Assembly (NCBI GenBank): GCA_963989385.1
Contig: OZ022500.1
Location: 15,328,460-15,392,459, forward strand
DNA: 64,000 nucleotides
Direction: 5' to 3'
Source: Ctena decussata
Lineage: Eukaryota > Mollusca > Bivalvia > Lucinida > Lucinidae
Part shown: one piece after another, positions 54,101 to 63,620 of the stretch
Layout of the letters: each line of letters begins with the position of its first letter
Numbering within the stretch: position 1 is the first letter of the stretch
Made by a program: the position numbers and the translations under genes
The notes under the pieces: model-generated
Seen by the model: the letters and a program-made list of their open reading frames with translations, nothing else
Told to the model about the DNA's origin: nothing
Database searches by the model: none

Positions 54101-57100
54101 AAGCATAAGGAAGCAAATTTGACCTTACCATAAAAAAGGTCAAGGTCAACCAAAGGTCATTATTTGAACAATCTTGGTAGTACTCGTTTACCAGATGCTA
54201 CATACCAAGTTTCAAGGCCATCGGCCTATTGGTTCCGGAGAAGAAGATTTTTTCAGGTTTTTACCATATATGGGCATGGCGGCCATGTTGGTCATGTGAC
54301 CAGGACCGTTTGAACAACTTTTCGTTCCTAAGGTCCCAGGAGGCTCTATATGAAATTTAGTTACAATTGGCCCAGCGGTTTCAGAGGAGAAGTCGTTTGA
54401 AAGTGTGGACGGACGACGGACGGACGGACGACGGACAACGGAGCCCTACCATCCTATAAGCTCCCCCGGAGCCGCTGGCTCAGGTGAGCTAAAAAAACCG
54501 TTTAGTCTGAGCTATATCAGATTGAAAAGTCAAAGACTAGAGAGCAAACACGTAGATCCTGATGTGGTGACTCATTTATGAGCCACCTCATCAGGATCTA
54601 CGCTGTTTGCAAATTCTGCTATTTTCACTCGCGCTTCCAGTGTTTGCAGAATCCTTTTTTTTTTTCTTCTTTTTTTTAGTGTTGTGGCTCATTATTCCTA
54701 TCAATGTTAAAGGGAAGTAATCACTGATGCGCCTGACATACCTGCTCAACCTTTTCGAGATCACATCTTAACTGTTGTTGTATTCTCTGTAGCTGTGGGA
54801 ACATAAAGCCTTCCAGTTCACTGGGAGAATGCTGTAGATATCGCAGCCCACCTGTGGTCTTCATTGCATTGGACTCCATTTTCACTTTCTTATACATGGA
54901 CAAAGCCTGAGAAAAAAAAATACATGAGTTTTAATGATACTTCTTATATTATAATACAATATTCATAGGTAATATTCATCAAATCTGAACACAAAGGTGT
55001 TTCTTAATTTACCAAACAAACCTCAAAGAGACCAATTTGAACAAATCTCTAATATTCAAAGTACTTCTGGAAGATTTCTAACTGGGAAGACAACATGTAA
55101 CTGGGATGGATGGGTGGACAATGACAGAAGGGTGATGATGAAAGACTGTGTGCTGTGGAACCTGATTTACAATTGGTAGGATTTCCGCCTGCCTCCAGTG
55201 AGATTCGAACCCTGAACTCTTGCCTAGCACGCTAGAGATTAATATTTGAAGTCTTGTTAGCTAACAACATCCTTAGTTTTGAACGATTGGGCCCTGGTGG
55301 CAAAACCATTGCGTTTATCCTTACATGGTCTTCTTCCACTACTCTGCTAAAATTGTAAATATGGTGGCAAAGGATAGAGTGTACAGAGCTCTAGATAAGA
55401 GGGAGTATTTGGCGATAATTAGGAATAATTTTTGTTAATTCGCCACAAAAATTAATGTTGTGACCCCTCATCTGAATGATCTCGACGAGACAGTTCAGAT
55501 GAACTGTCTCGTCGAGATCATTCAGATGAACTGTCTCGTCGAGATAATTCAGATGAGGGGTCACAACATATGGTTTCAATGAGAAATACGTAAAATTATC
55601 TCTCAATTATCATCAAATACTCTTATCTAGAGCTCTGGGTGTATCTACACACTAATTTTCCCTCAAAATACTTTACCTCATCTCTTTGTTTTGTCATTTG
55701 TTGTTTATCTTCTTCCGCAAGTTTTGCTTTTCTTACACTTTCTTCTGCTTCCTTCTTCCAAGCTTCACATGCCTGTAAAATGTGATACATGTAGTTTGTA
55801 AAAGCAGTATTTGTAACATGCCATGGATATTGTTGCTTAGTATGGATGGATGACTTGCGCTTTTACGTCCTTTTCAACAGTATTTCAGTCATATCAGGAT
55901 GATGGAAGGGTGATAATGAAAGACTGTGTGTAATGAAACCTAGACTACAGTATGAAAGATTCTTGCAGGGTTCAAACCCGTGTCTGCTAGATCAGTAGGC
56001 CAGTGCTAAACCCACTGAGCTACCAGGGATCTTGTTGCTTAGTGTAACCGCACATGGTCAAGAGTTACACCAGTTAGTGAATCCATGCAGTCTTGAAAAA
56101 GCATTCATTTTGTACATTTTGTGCCTGTAGATTCCTCAGTCCATACATACGTACATAATTCAAACAGAACAGGGTCTGATCAGACTACATGGATACACAG
56201 GAATGTTTTTTTTTGTTTTTTTTTGCTGTTTGCATCTGCCATATACAATTATCAACCTTAACTGTTTTGAATACAGGCTATTCAAGGTGTCAATTTCAAC
56301 TTACCAGTTTTGCTTGATTGTAGGCTTGCTCCCAGTGATCTAATCTTGTTTTACAGGCTGTTAAATCTAGTTGTAGTTTGTGAACCTCACTGTTCTGACT
56401 ATTTGAAAGACTGTTAGCTAGGGTCTGAGAATACAGAGGAGAATTAGGGCCTCCTGGGCCACTACGAGGGGACATCGAGTTGATTTCACCAAAGGGGCTG
56501 CCACTAAACTTCATGTGATTGTGCTGCAAATACGATGTCTGCAAATCCAAAATATAATGCTTTAAAACAAAACAAGAACAAGAATGATTAGCTTGACTAA
56601 AATCATGAATGTTTCACCAACAAGAGAAACTGACAAATCTATATTTGAAAACAGTTTCTGTCTTATTATTTATTTTAGCACAGTGACGTATCCATAAACA
56701 AATCAATCTCTTAATGAGATATTTTATTTCACAACACTTTTAATTAACTGGGCCCTGGCAGAACAAATGTTTGTGTATTCTCATCCAACACACAATTAGC
56801 TGTCTTACATTAACCGATGAGTATATAACATTGGAGTAACAATGCTGCTGTGACTTTAAGGTGCGTTTTCACTGGGGGTCGTCTCTTCAACAAAATAATG
56901 CACTCCCTCAAGGACCCCATTCTTTCCTTTAAGACTAAGTGTAGTTCTACTTTGAAACAGCTTCACTGACCATGCAAGCAAACAGAAAGTCACAAAGTTT
57001 TCCTTTGAAATATGTCAGAAAACCATGGTTTTACCTGAATGTCCCATTAGTCAAATGCCACGGTAGAGCCAGGCGAGTTAGTAGAGCAAGGCGAGTTAGC

Positions 57101-60100
57101 TATTTAGACGAAAGAAGTAGCACTTACATCTGTGTGAGAATCTTTCTGTGTGTGCATAGGTAATATTGAGTGCTGAAAACTTCCGTAGGGGGAGGGAGGT
57201 GACTGAGACAGACTTCCCACACTTCCCCTTGGTATAGTACACGGTGGTATACCTATAGGTAGAGAACTAGACCCAAAACCTGAAACGATAGCAAATTAGC
57301 ATTTACAATCCAACTGGCCAAATAAGACATGTTTGTAAACAGTGCAGTACCAAATCAGATGGCTCATGATGCCACCTTTGTCAAAATCCTTTCATAAACA
57401 AGAAACATCTACAAATTTCAAGATATAAAAAGTCCCCTTTGGCAGACAGAATACTCCATTTCAAACATTTTGGGGTGAAAGGATTATAGTTCAATTCTGA
57501 CAGATATTCTGAAGTGAAAGGATAAACTATAGGATAATAAGAAAATTCTCTGAACAATTCTACAATGAAACAAACCAAATGTTCAGACTGTACTCCTGTA
57601 TTAAAGTTATTATACGGCGTGTGTTTCTTGAGATTTTCAGGATGGCTATATTTGTGATTTTCTTTGTCTTCAGTAATTTGTTTCTTTTGGGGGATAAATG
57701 CTCAAGATTGTCATCTGGAGAGGTAAATAGTTGGTTTTATGGTTGCAAGATTTGTTTTATGGCAATGCATTAGCAGTGCCATAAAATATAATTTGCAACT
57801 ATAAACAGACAATTTAGTGCCCCAAATGACAATTTTCAATGCATTTATCCCCATTCTAATGCTCTTTTTGCATTTTCACCTTTCAATATGTACCGTTTTC
57901 ACCCACAGCAAGGACTGTCAGCAACGTAAAACCAGAGGCTTGCCAAGAGAAAGCGACCTTTCATTATGACGAAGAGTTTCCTACAGTATATCGCACCATT
58001 TGACATTATCCAATCAGAGGTCGCATTTAATTTGTAAGTGCATTAGAATATCTATTACAGCCTGAAAGATCATCATACTAGCCTAATAAAGCTATAAAAT
58101 TTACAGACACACAATACATGTACGTAGCTTTCTTTTTTTCGCGAAATACAGCAAAAAAGTCCAGAAACAAAGATTACCTGAAGATAATCCAGCACTTATA
58201 GAGCTACTGAGAGAATTAGTATCATTGTCTAACTCCTTGTCTATACTATTTATATCTATGTCATCTAGTGTGATATCTTCTAATGCTTGTTCTGAAATAA
58301 ACATAAAATTAACATACAGGTAACTTTCAACAAATTCAGAGCTCACTGCACTATTAAACTGTTTTAATATAGAATCTGAGATATATGGCTGAGCTCATAA
58401 CCTTTTTCGTGAAAGTAGATCACAATAACATAGTCTTGAGGCACCCAATTAGAGCTGACGTTGCCCTAATAGCTATGTAGTTTTAAGGCCCAGGGTTAGT
58501 GCAGTCTCGCCCATTGGGGACCGTGAAATAGATCGGCTGCCTTGTGCCTCTGTGGCAGAGCTGTAAGTAGCTAGTGCTGGACCTGAGTGGCATTTCTCAG
58601 CTCAGTAAAAGTCCTGCAAATTCAGCGGCAACATCTTGACATGACTGAACTAGTCTGCTGTCATGCTGGGATGTTAATCCACAGCTCACCATCAACTTAG
58701 GGTCGGTGAATCTGTAATACGCCTGTTTATGAATGGACAAATAGATACACCATATCAAAAGCTGACTGCAAGCAGGCTTGAAAAAACTGGCCTTTTTGAA
58801 AAGTTTTCTCCATGGAACACTTTGCTTTCACTCCTAATTAAAACCTTTTTACAATGATTGAACAGTCTTATGCCCTTTTCAAGCAATAATACAAGCACAA
58901 ATTCTGTGACTAAGCTTAGCTCCATAAATACTACTCAACTCAATGTGAACTTATGTCATCTATAGAGAAACGAAATACACTGGAAAGAAGCACAAGTACT
59001 CCCATTATGCTGTACTGGCTATCAAAGCATTGCTTCAAAACTGAATTAAGCCAACCAGAGCTCAACAAAAGTTTACCCAGCCACCATAACTTACTTTGAC
59101 ATATCAGGGAAAATAATACAGAGCTCTAGATAAGAGGGAGTATTTGGTGATAATTAGGGATAATTTTTGCTAATTCTGCATAAAAACATATGTTGTGACC
59201 CCTCATCTGAACCGTCTCGACGAGACGGTTCAGATGAGTGGTCACAACATATGGTTTTAATGAGAAATAAAGAAAATTATCCCTCAATTATCATCAAATA
59301 CCCCTCTTATCTAGAGCTCTGAAAGGTATTATTAACGTAACAGAACATCACTCACCTACAACTGAACCCACAGTCTCCCTGGGTGGATAAAATGCTGGGG
59401 CAAATGGTGACATTGACGTAGGCACAGACACGGGTAATCCCCCTTGAGTTGAGATCCCTGTCAGCTGGGCTATAGTGCTGCTATTGGAGGTAAAGCTTAA
59501 ACTGTGTACTAAGATAAGATTCTGTTTCCTCTTTGCTTTCTCGGCTTCATCCAGGGTCTGGTCACTGTCTATTGCTTGTAGCTGTTGTTTAAGTTTTGCC
59601 TGAAATAATCACAACAGAATGTACTGGAGAAAGTGAGTGGGGGCTCACGCATACCCCAACCAGCGCCACCGCCCAAGTAAATACTAATTTTTGAACCCTG
59701 GCTACATCAAGAGGCATGACCCCAACACTTAAATATTTCATATCAAAGGCAATGTTATGCAGATATCATGTATCAAATATGATTTAATTGAAGAGATATG
59801 AGCCATCAAAAAAATTAAACGCAACAGTCTGATATAAACCAAGTCCGTATTATAGACCCCTAGCCCCACCCTACAGCCTGACCCTTATGCTTAGCACTCC
59901 ATATCAAAGGTTATGCTGTAAAGATGTCATGACTGTCAAAACTCTGATGTAAAAGTTAACGGATGGACGAACGAACGATTAAATGAACAAACACACACAT
60001 GACGATTAAATGAACAAACACACACACATGAATGACATCATGATGAAACTGTATATCCCCTTTGTATGTTGGGGGTATAAAGATACTTGATGTAAATAGG

Positions 60101-61679
60101 TATACTTTCACAGGATGCAACTCTACCTTTTGCCTCCCTTCTAAATGGGGTCAACTCTTAAAGGAAAGAATTTGCTCTCTTAGGAGCAAATTCTTTCCTT
60201 TAAGAGAAGACCCTATTTTGGAAGGGTTTCATCAGCCTGGAAAGAAAACAGGAGTCACTAAAGTGGTTCCCCTTCACAAAAATGGCAGAAAAATGTGGCT
60301 GAGCACCGATACACCTTAACCATAATATTAAGATGTGTTACTCAAGTTCTTTGTACACTTATATCTTACATTTGAACTAGACATGTGTCTATAGTTTATG
60401 CATGCCCCCGCCTAGTGCCCTGAGTAAGGTGGTGCCTTTGATATGATGAACATTATGAAGCCAAATAGTGTGCAAACTCAACCCACACATTTACAGATCA
60501 GGGCCCAGTTGTTTAAAGCTACCAATGTCTATTGTAAGTTAAAAAGACACTGTAAATTCAAATGCATGGTACACATAAACACTGCCACTTTTTGCTGAAA
60601 AGATATGACGAGTGTGCTCAGCAAAATTTACTCATTTTTTCAGAGTAGTGAAATACTTGGTTAATCCTTGACCAACGACTTCTGTAAGCTAAATAAATAT
60701 GTAAATCCAATGCTTTGAACAAATGGGCACTGAAAGACAGAATAACAGAAAGTAGAAGAAAAATTTGTGTACTTACAATGTAACCTACCTGTACATCTTC
60801 CCTCTCTGAGCCTGGAGCCCGCTGGTAAAATGATCCACTATCATTAGAAGTAATACTGCTGGACGTAGAACTAGAGCGCCCTTTTCCTATAGGCTCTGGT
60901 AACGGACTGACTGAGTGATTTGCTATATTGTTTGTGACATTTGTGTTTGTTGCCTGAAAGAAATTATGAGAGAATGTATGATGAGTAAATTCATTTCGAA
61001 ATAGAGCCTGACTATCCACGACTGTGGATTTATTAGACAAGTGAACATTTTGGCTAGGTTAGCAAAGAATTTTCTTGCCCAAATCCTAAAGATATAAAGA
61101 TTTTTTTTGCATGACTATCTTCCCTAGCAGCCACCTAGGATCACCAAAAAGGCGACTGTTTGTATGAACTTTTGTTTTCTATCCCCCAATGAGGCACCAC
61201 ATTTGGTTCTTAGCAGCCCTGTAGTTCCAGATGAGTCCTCTGAATGAGAAACTAATGCATGATGGCCTGTCTATACTATGTGCTGCCTCGGAGATAGGCT
61301 CAGGGAAGCTAAAATATGGCAATAATCTCACTGAGACCAGAGATGCCACTACACATATTTTTATTTATTTGCTTCCAAGATGGGGGTTTCCCTTACAAAT
61401 CAGCCCAAATAATCAAGATCCAGTACATGGATACAGATTTTTGGGGTTGTTTTAGAATGGGAAAAGTATGTTAAAGCATGATTAATAGGACTGTCTAACA
61501 TACTTGGGTTGAGTTTGGAGATCTTCTAGCCAAATAAATACATGTATGTCAGTGACATCTCAGCAGAACTAAAGAATACTTACTGAAGGTACTGAAGTGC
61601 TATACGTTCTTTCTTTTCCTATAGGGTCTGGTATCTTGAGAGATAAAGAAGTTGCAACACCATTTGTTGTAGTGGAGGC
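51011..61679 (-). CDS. UNK: UNK (RING finger protein unkempt), 3' half, nine exons
   Basis: Exons in transcription order: 61584-61679, 60789-60953, 59356-59599, 58178-58291, 57128-57279, 56305-56538, 55677-55772, 54742-54906, 51011-51187. Together they are 1,443 nt, 480 residues plus stop, with GT-AG ends and matching phases. UNK is a cytoplasmic mRNA-binding translational repressor: CCCH fingers bind RNA, and this half holds the linker, coiled coil and RING. Diagnostic parts are MSPFAPAFYPPRETVGSVVE, LEDITLDDIDINSIDKELDN, SLSQSPPSPYGSF, ACEAWKKEAEES, QLQRIQQQLRCDLEKVEQ and a C-terminal RING ending near CPLCHIQIT. The CCCH exons and the start must lie to the right of the window. I see no exon between 61680 and 64000, which is mostly a tandem-repeat element. 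Confidence 0.92.
51890..52215. mobile_element. Palindromic MITE, family I, split by a Helentron-like element
   Basis: AATGCTGTTACAAAACAG lies on the left and AGAGTCACAGTTCCAAAAC, GCTAAACAAATTTGTTTAGC and GGTAACAGCCCTTGTATAT on the right, matching 43166-43305. The insertion occupies 51929-52100. Confidence 0.8.
51929..52100 (+). mobile_element. Helentron-like element H3 (short form)
   Basis: 5' AACAAGACCTGTCACAGGG, GATAGCTCGCCTGAC; 3' hairpin CCTGAACTTCGTTCAGG then CGAGCTAAAA. Same ends as 36692-37504 but without tandem units (about 170 bp). It sits in the last UNK intron. Confidence 0.75.
52482..54640. mobile_element. MITE family C, split by the H4 element
   Basis: The left end TTAACCCTTAAAGCGCCAAA to CTGCAAAATT lies at 52482-52534. 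The rest resumes at about 54497 (CTGAGCTATATCAGATTG, AGATCCTGATGTGG, CATCAGGATCTACGCTGTTT), matching 50735-50944. The join is in a T/A-rich site. Confidence 0.8.
52535..54496 (+). mobile_element. Helentron-like element H4 with about 443-bp tandem units
   Basis: 5' hairpin GGGCCATGAGGCCC then GAATCGCTCACCTGGG; 3' GCCGCTGGCTCAGGTGAGCT and AAAAAAA. Inside, GACC(T/A)TGACC then CTTGTACTCATAAATCTTCA recurs at about 52648, 53091, 53534 and 53978, a period of 443-444 bp. Each unit also carries a GGCGGCCATGTTGGTCATGT phrase. GACGGACGACGGACGG lies before the 3' end. Open frames here are repeat-derived. Confidence 0.8.
54742..54906 (-). CDS. UNK: UNK exon before the RING
   Basis: 165 nt, phase 0-0, acceptor TTTTTCTCAG, donor CAG|GTATGT. 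Encodes ALSMYKKVKMESNAMKTTGG and LQRIQQQLRCDLEKVEQ; the second part matches the conserved helix just before the RING in UNK. Confidence 0.93.
55050..55240 (-). mobile_element. tRNA-headed SINE, decayed (UNK intron)
   Basis: On the minus strand: TAGCGTGCTAGGCAAGAGTT and B-box-like GGGTTCGAATC, then a body complementary to CATCATCACCCTTCTGTCAT. Confidence 0.6.
55385..55636. mobile_element. Palindromic MITE, family B, copy 4 with expanded centre
   Basis: Same arms as the other B copies (AGAGCTCTAGATAAGAGGGA and CTCTTATCTAGAGCTCT). The centre holds three TTCAGATGAACTGTCTCGTC-type units instead of one. UNK intron between 54906 and 55677. Confidence 0.9.
55677..55772 (-). CDS. UNK: UNK coiled-coil exon
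   Basis: 96 nt, phase 0-0, acceptor ATTTTACAG, donor GAG|GTAAAG. Encodes ACEAWKKEAEESVRKAKLAE and EDKQQMTKQRDE, an uninterrupted charged helix that continues the preceding exon. Confidence 0.93.
55855..56031 (-). mobile_element. tRNA-headed SINE (UNK intron)
   Basis: On the minus strand: GGTAGCTCAGTGGGTTTAGC, CTACTGATCTAGCAG and B-box GGGTTTGAACCC, then CATCCTGATATGACTGAAAT. Same family as 33204-33398. Confidence 0.82.
56305..56538 (-). CDS. UNK: UNK exon: linker to coiled-coil start
   Basis: 234 nt, phase 0-0, acceptor GATTTGCAG, donor CTG|GTAAGT. Encodes TSYLQHNHMKFSGSPFGEIN, SPLYSQTLANSLSNSQNS, then the coiled coil EVHKLQLDLTACKTRLDHWE and QAYNQAKL. Confidence 0.92.
56855..57060 (+). mobile_element. 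MITE family D copy (UNK intron)
   Basis: GTGCGTTTTCACTGGGGGTC, CTCCCTCAAGGACCCCATTC, GCAAACAGAAAGTCACAAAG and ATGTCAGAAAACCATGG in family order; decayed. Confidence 0.6.
57128..57279 (-). CDS. UNK: UNK SQSPPSP linker exon
   Basis: 152 nt, phase 1-0, acceptor CGTTTCAG, donor GAT|GTAAGT. Encodes FGSSSLPIGIPPCTIPRGSV, GSLSQSPPSPYGSFQHS and a His/Met-containing end. Proline-directed phosphorylation sites (SPP, SPY) are visible. Confidence 0.88.
57690..58052 (-). mobile_element. Element J, inverted copy 2 (UNK intron)
   Basis: Reverse match to 46238-46618: TAATTTGTAAGTGCATTAGA and CATTATCCAATCAGAGGTC at the right, AAATGACAATTTTCAATGC and TTGTCATCTGGAGAGGTAAA at the left. Confidence 0.75.
58178..58291 (-). 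CDS. UNK: UNK acidic linker exon
   Basis: 114 nt, phase 1-1, acceptor TTATTTCAG, donor TCAG|GTAATC. Encodes QALEDITLDDIDINSIDKEL and DNDTNSLSSSISAGLSS; acidic then Ser-rich. Confidence 0.92.
58400..59115. other. UNK intron stretch without recognised element
   Basis: No exon or repeat is recognised between exon 58178-58291 and the family B MITE. Confidence 0.45.
59120..59320. mobile_element. Palindromic MITE, family B, copy 5 (UNK intron)
   Basis: AGAGCTCTAGATAAGAGGGA and TCTTATCTAGAGCTCT ends; centre CCGTCTCGACGAGACGG. Ends 36 bases from an UNK exon. Confidence 0.93.
59356..59599 (-). CDS. UNK: UNK exon with AKLKQQL helix and PFAPAFYPP motif
   Basis: 244 nt, phase 0-1, acceptor TATTTCAG, donor GTAG|GTGAGT. 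Encodes AKLKQQLQAIDSDQTLDEAE, KAKRKQNLILVHSLSF and MSPFAPAFYPPRETVGSVV. The last part is nearly the same as in vertebrate UNK, from memory of the family. Confidence 0.93.
60085..60320 (+). mobile_element. MITE family D copy, intact (UNK intron)
   Basis: ATACTTTCACAGGATGCAAC at the left; centre CTTAAAGGAAAGAATTTGCT against AGCAAATTCTTTCCTTTAAG; then AAACAGGAGTCACTAAAGTG and ACCGATACACCTTAA. This is the best-preserved central stem of the family. Confidence 0.85.
60789..60953 (-). CDS. UNK: UNK linker exon, duplicate b
   Basis: 55 codons, phase 0-0, acceptor CTTTCAG, donor CAG|GTAGGT. Encodes ATNTNVTNNIANHSVSPLPE, PIGKGRSSSTSSS, and FYQRAPGSEREDVQ. Ser-rich, probably disordered and open to phosphorylation. 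Confidence 0.85.
61584..61679 (-). CDS. UNK: UNK linker exon, duplicate a
   Basis: 32 codons, phase 0-0, acceptor ATTTCAG, donor TCA|GTAAGT. Encodes ASTTTNGVATSLSLKIPDPI then GKERTYSTSVPS. The core PDPIGKER matches PEPIGKGR in the next exon, and 19 bases of DNA around CCTATAGGAAAAG agree, pointing to exon duplication. Confidence 0.82.
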
Positions 61680-61734
61680 CTGAAATTGACATGGTGGAAG
61701 ATGAATTAAAAGATGTCTTCATGGTATATACTTC

Positions 61735-63620
61735 AGCATTTGTTACATAGGGAAACAACTTGTGACTTCCTGTTTGCTTCCCTGGCTGACATATCCCTTC
61801 CGAAATTAGGCCAAATCTTCAAGGAAAGAATTTGCTCCCAGAAAAACAAGTTTTTCCTTTAAGAGTTGACCCCTATGGAGACAAGAGGTCCATGATGGAC
61901 CTAAATAGCTCACCTGAGTTATGATGAAATAACATAGAAGATCATCTATTTGATGATGTGCCCTCTACAGCGTACACAATGTTTTTCTAAGATCTGACCT
62001 GGCGATCTAGTTTTTGATCAGACATTATTCAGTTTCAAACTTGTCCTACATTTCATGAAGATAAACATTCTGACAAAGTTTCATTAAGATTCAATGCAAA
62101 ATAAAGCAACAACTGTGTACACAAGGTTTTTCTATAATTTGACCTAGTGACCTAGTTTTTGACCCGACAAAGCCCAGTTTCAAGTCTGGCCTAGATTTCA
62201 TTAAGATAATCATTATGACAAAGTTTCATGAAAATTGAACCAAAACTGTGCCCTCTAGAGTATAAACTATGTTTTTCTAAGGTTTGACCTAGTGACCTAG
62301 TTTTTGATACAACATGACCTAGTTGCACCCTTGATCTAGATCTGTTAGAGATGAATATTTTGACAAAGTTTCATGAAGATTGGAACAAAACTGTGCCCTC
62401 CAGAGCATTCACATGGTTTTTCTAAGATCTGACCTAGTGACCTAGTTTTTGACCTGACATGGCCCAGTTTCAAATTTGGTCTAGATTTCATAAAGATAAG
62501 CATTCTGACAAAGTTACATGAAGATTGGATCATAACTGTGTCCTCTAGAGTGTACACAAGGTTTTTCTAAGATTTGACCTAGTGACCTAGTTTTTGACCC
62601 CACAAGACTCAGTTTCAATCTTGACCTAGATTGTATAAGGATAAACATTCTGACAAAGTTTCATGAAGATTGGATTATAACTGTGCCCTTTAGAGTGTAC
62701 ACAAGGTTTTTCTAATATTTGACCTAGTGACCTAGTTTTTGATCCCACATGACTTAGTTTCTATCTTGGCCCAGATTGTATAAGGATAAACATTCTGACA
62801 AAGTTTCATAAAGAGTGGATCATAACTGTGCCCTCTAGAGTGTACACAAGGTTTTTCTAGGATTTGACCTAGTGACCTAGTTTTTGACCCAACATTACCC
62901 AGTTTCAAAATCGGTCTAGATTTCATTTAGATAAGCATCCTGACAAAGTTTCAGGATGATTGGATCAAAACTGTGCCCTCTGTGTCATTCTAAGATTTAT
63001 TTCTATTTTTAGCTCTGGTGGCCATTTTGTTCACCGGAGTGGAACCATTTTAGCAATTTTGGTTCAGGGCCATGAGTCAAATATTTCTGTGAAATTACTT
63101 TGAAATTGAGCCATTGGCTTCAGAGTAGATGCCATTTAAAGGTTTTTCTATTTTTAGATTTCTATTTTTAGCTCTGGCAGCCATTTTGTTCAGCGGAGTG
63201 GAACCGTTTTAGCAATTTTGGTTCAGGGCCATGAGTCAAACAGTTCTGTGAAATTTTTTTGAAATTGATATATTGGCTTCAGAGGAGATGTTGTTTAAAG
63301 GTTTTTCTATTTTTAGCTCTGGCGGCCATTTTGTTCAGCGGAGCGGAACCATTTTAGCAATTTTGGTTCAGGGCTATAACAGAAACATTTGTGTGAAATT
63401 ATTTTGAAATTGGCTTACTGGTCTAGAAATTGGCTTACTGGTCTAGGAGGAGATGTCGTTTGAAGAAATTGTTGACAGATGGACGGACGACGGACAAATA
63501 TCGATCACAATAGCTCACCTTGAGCACTTCGTGCTCAGGTGAGCTAAAAAGGGGCAAAAATGAAATTGACAGAGTTGCTCCCCCTGGAAGTGTTCTTATT
63601 CACCTTAAGATATTTGCTGT
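61735..63620. mobile_element. MITE family D, split by the H5 element
   Basis: Left part 61735-61879 (inverse orientation: TTGTGACTTCCTGTTTGCTT, GAAAGAATTTGCTCCCAG, AAGAGTTGACCCCTATGG). Right part 63551-63620 (GGGGCAAAAATGAAATTGAC, AGAGTTGCTCCCCCTGGAAG). Confidence 0.7.
61880..63550 (+). mobile_element. Helentron-like element H5 with about 145-bp tandem units
   Basis: 5' GAGGTCCATGATGGACCT hairpin then AATAGCTCACCTGAG. 3' GAGCACTTCGTGCTC hairpin then AGGTGAGCTAAAAA. GACCTAGTGACCTAGTTTTT recurs at about 62141, 62286, 62431, 62575, 62721 and 62866. A second array of about 150 bp follows (TAGCTCTGGYGGCCATTTTG at about 63010, 63171, 63316). GGACGGACGACGGACA precedes the 3' hairpin. No ORF. Confidence 0.82.

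Noticed and set aside
52535..54496. Several 60-80 codon frames in the tandem array (for example 53230-53478)
   Set aside because: They recur with the 443-bp period and are by-products of the repeat.
36850..63480. CRISPR-like arrays in the regularly spaced repeats
   Set aside because: Repeats are 145-443 bp long, diverged and without unique spacers; the genome is eukaryotic.
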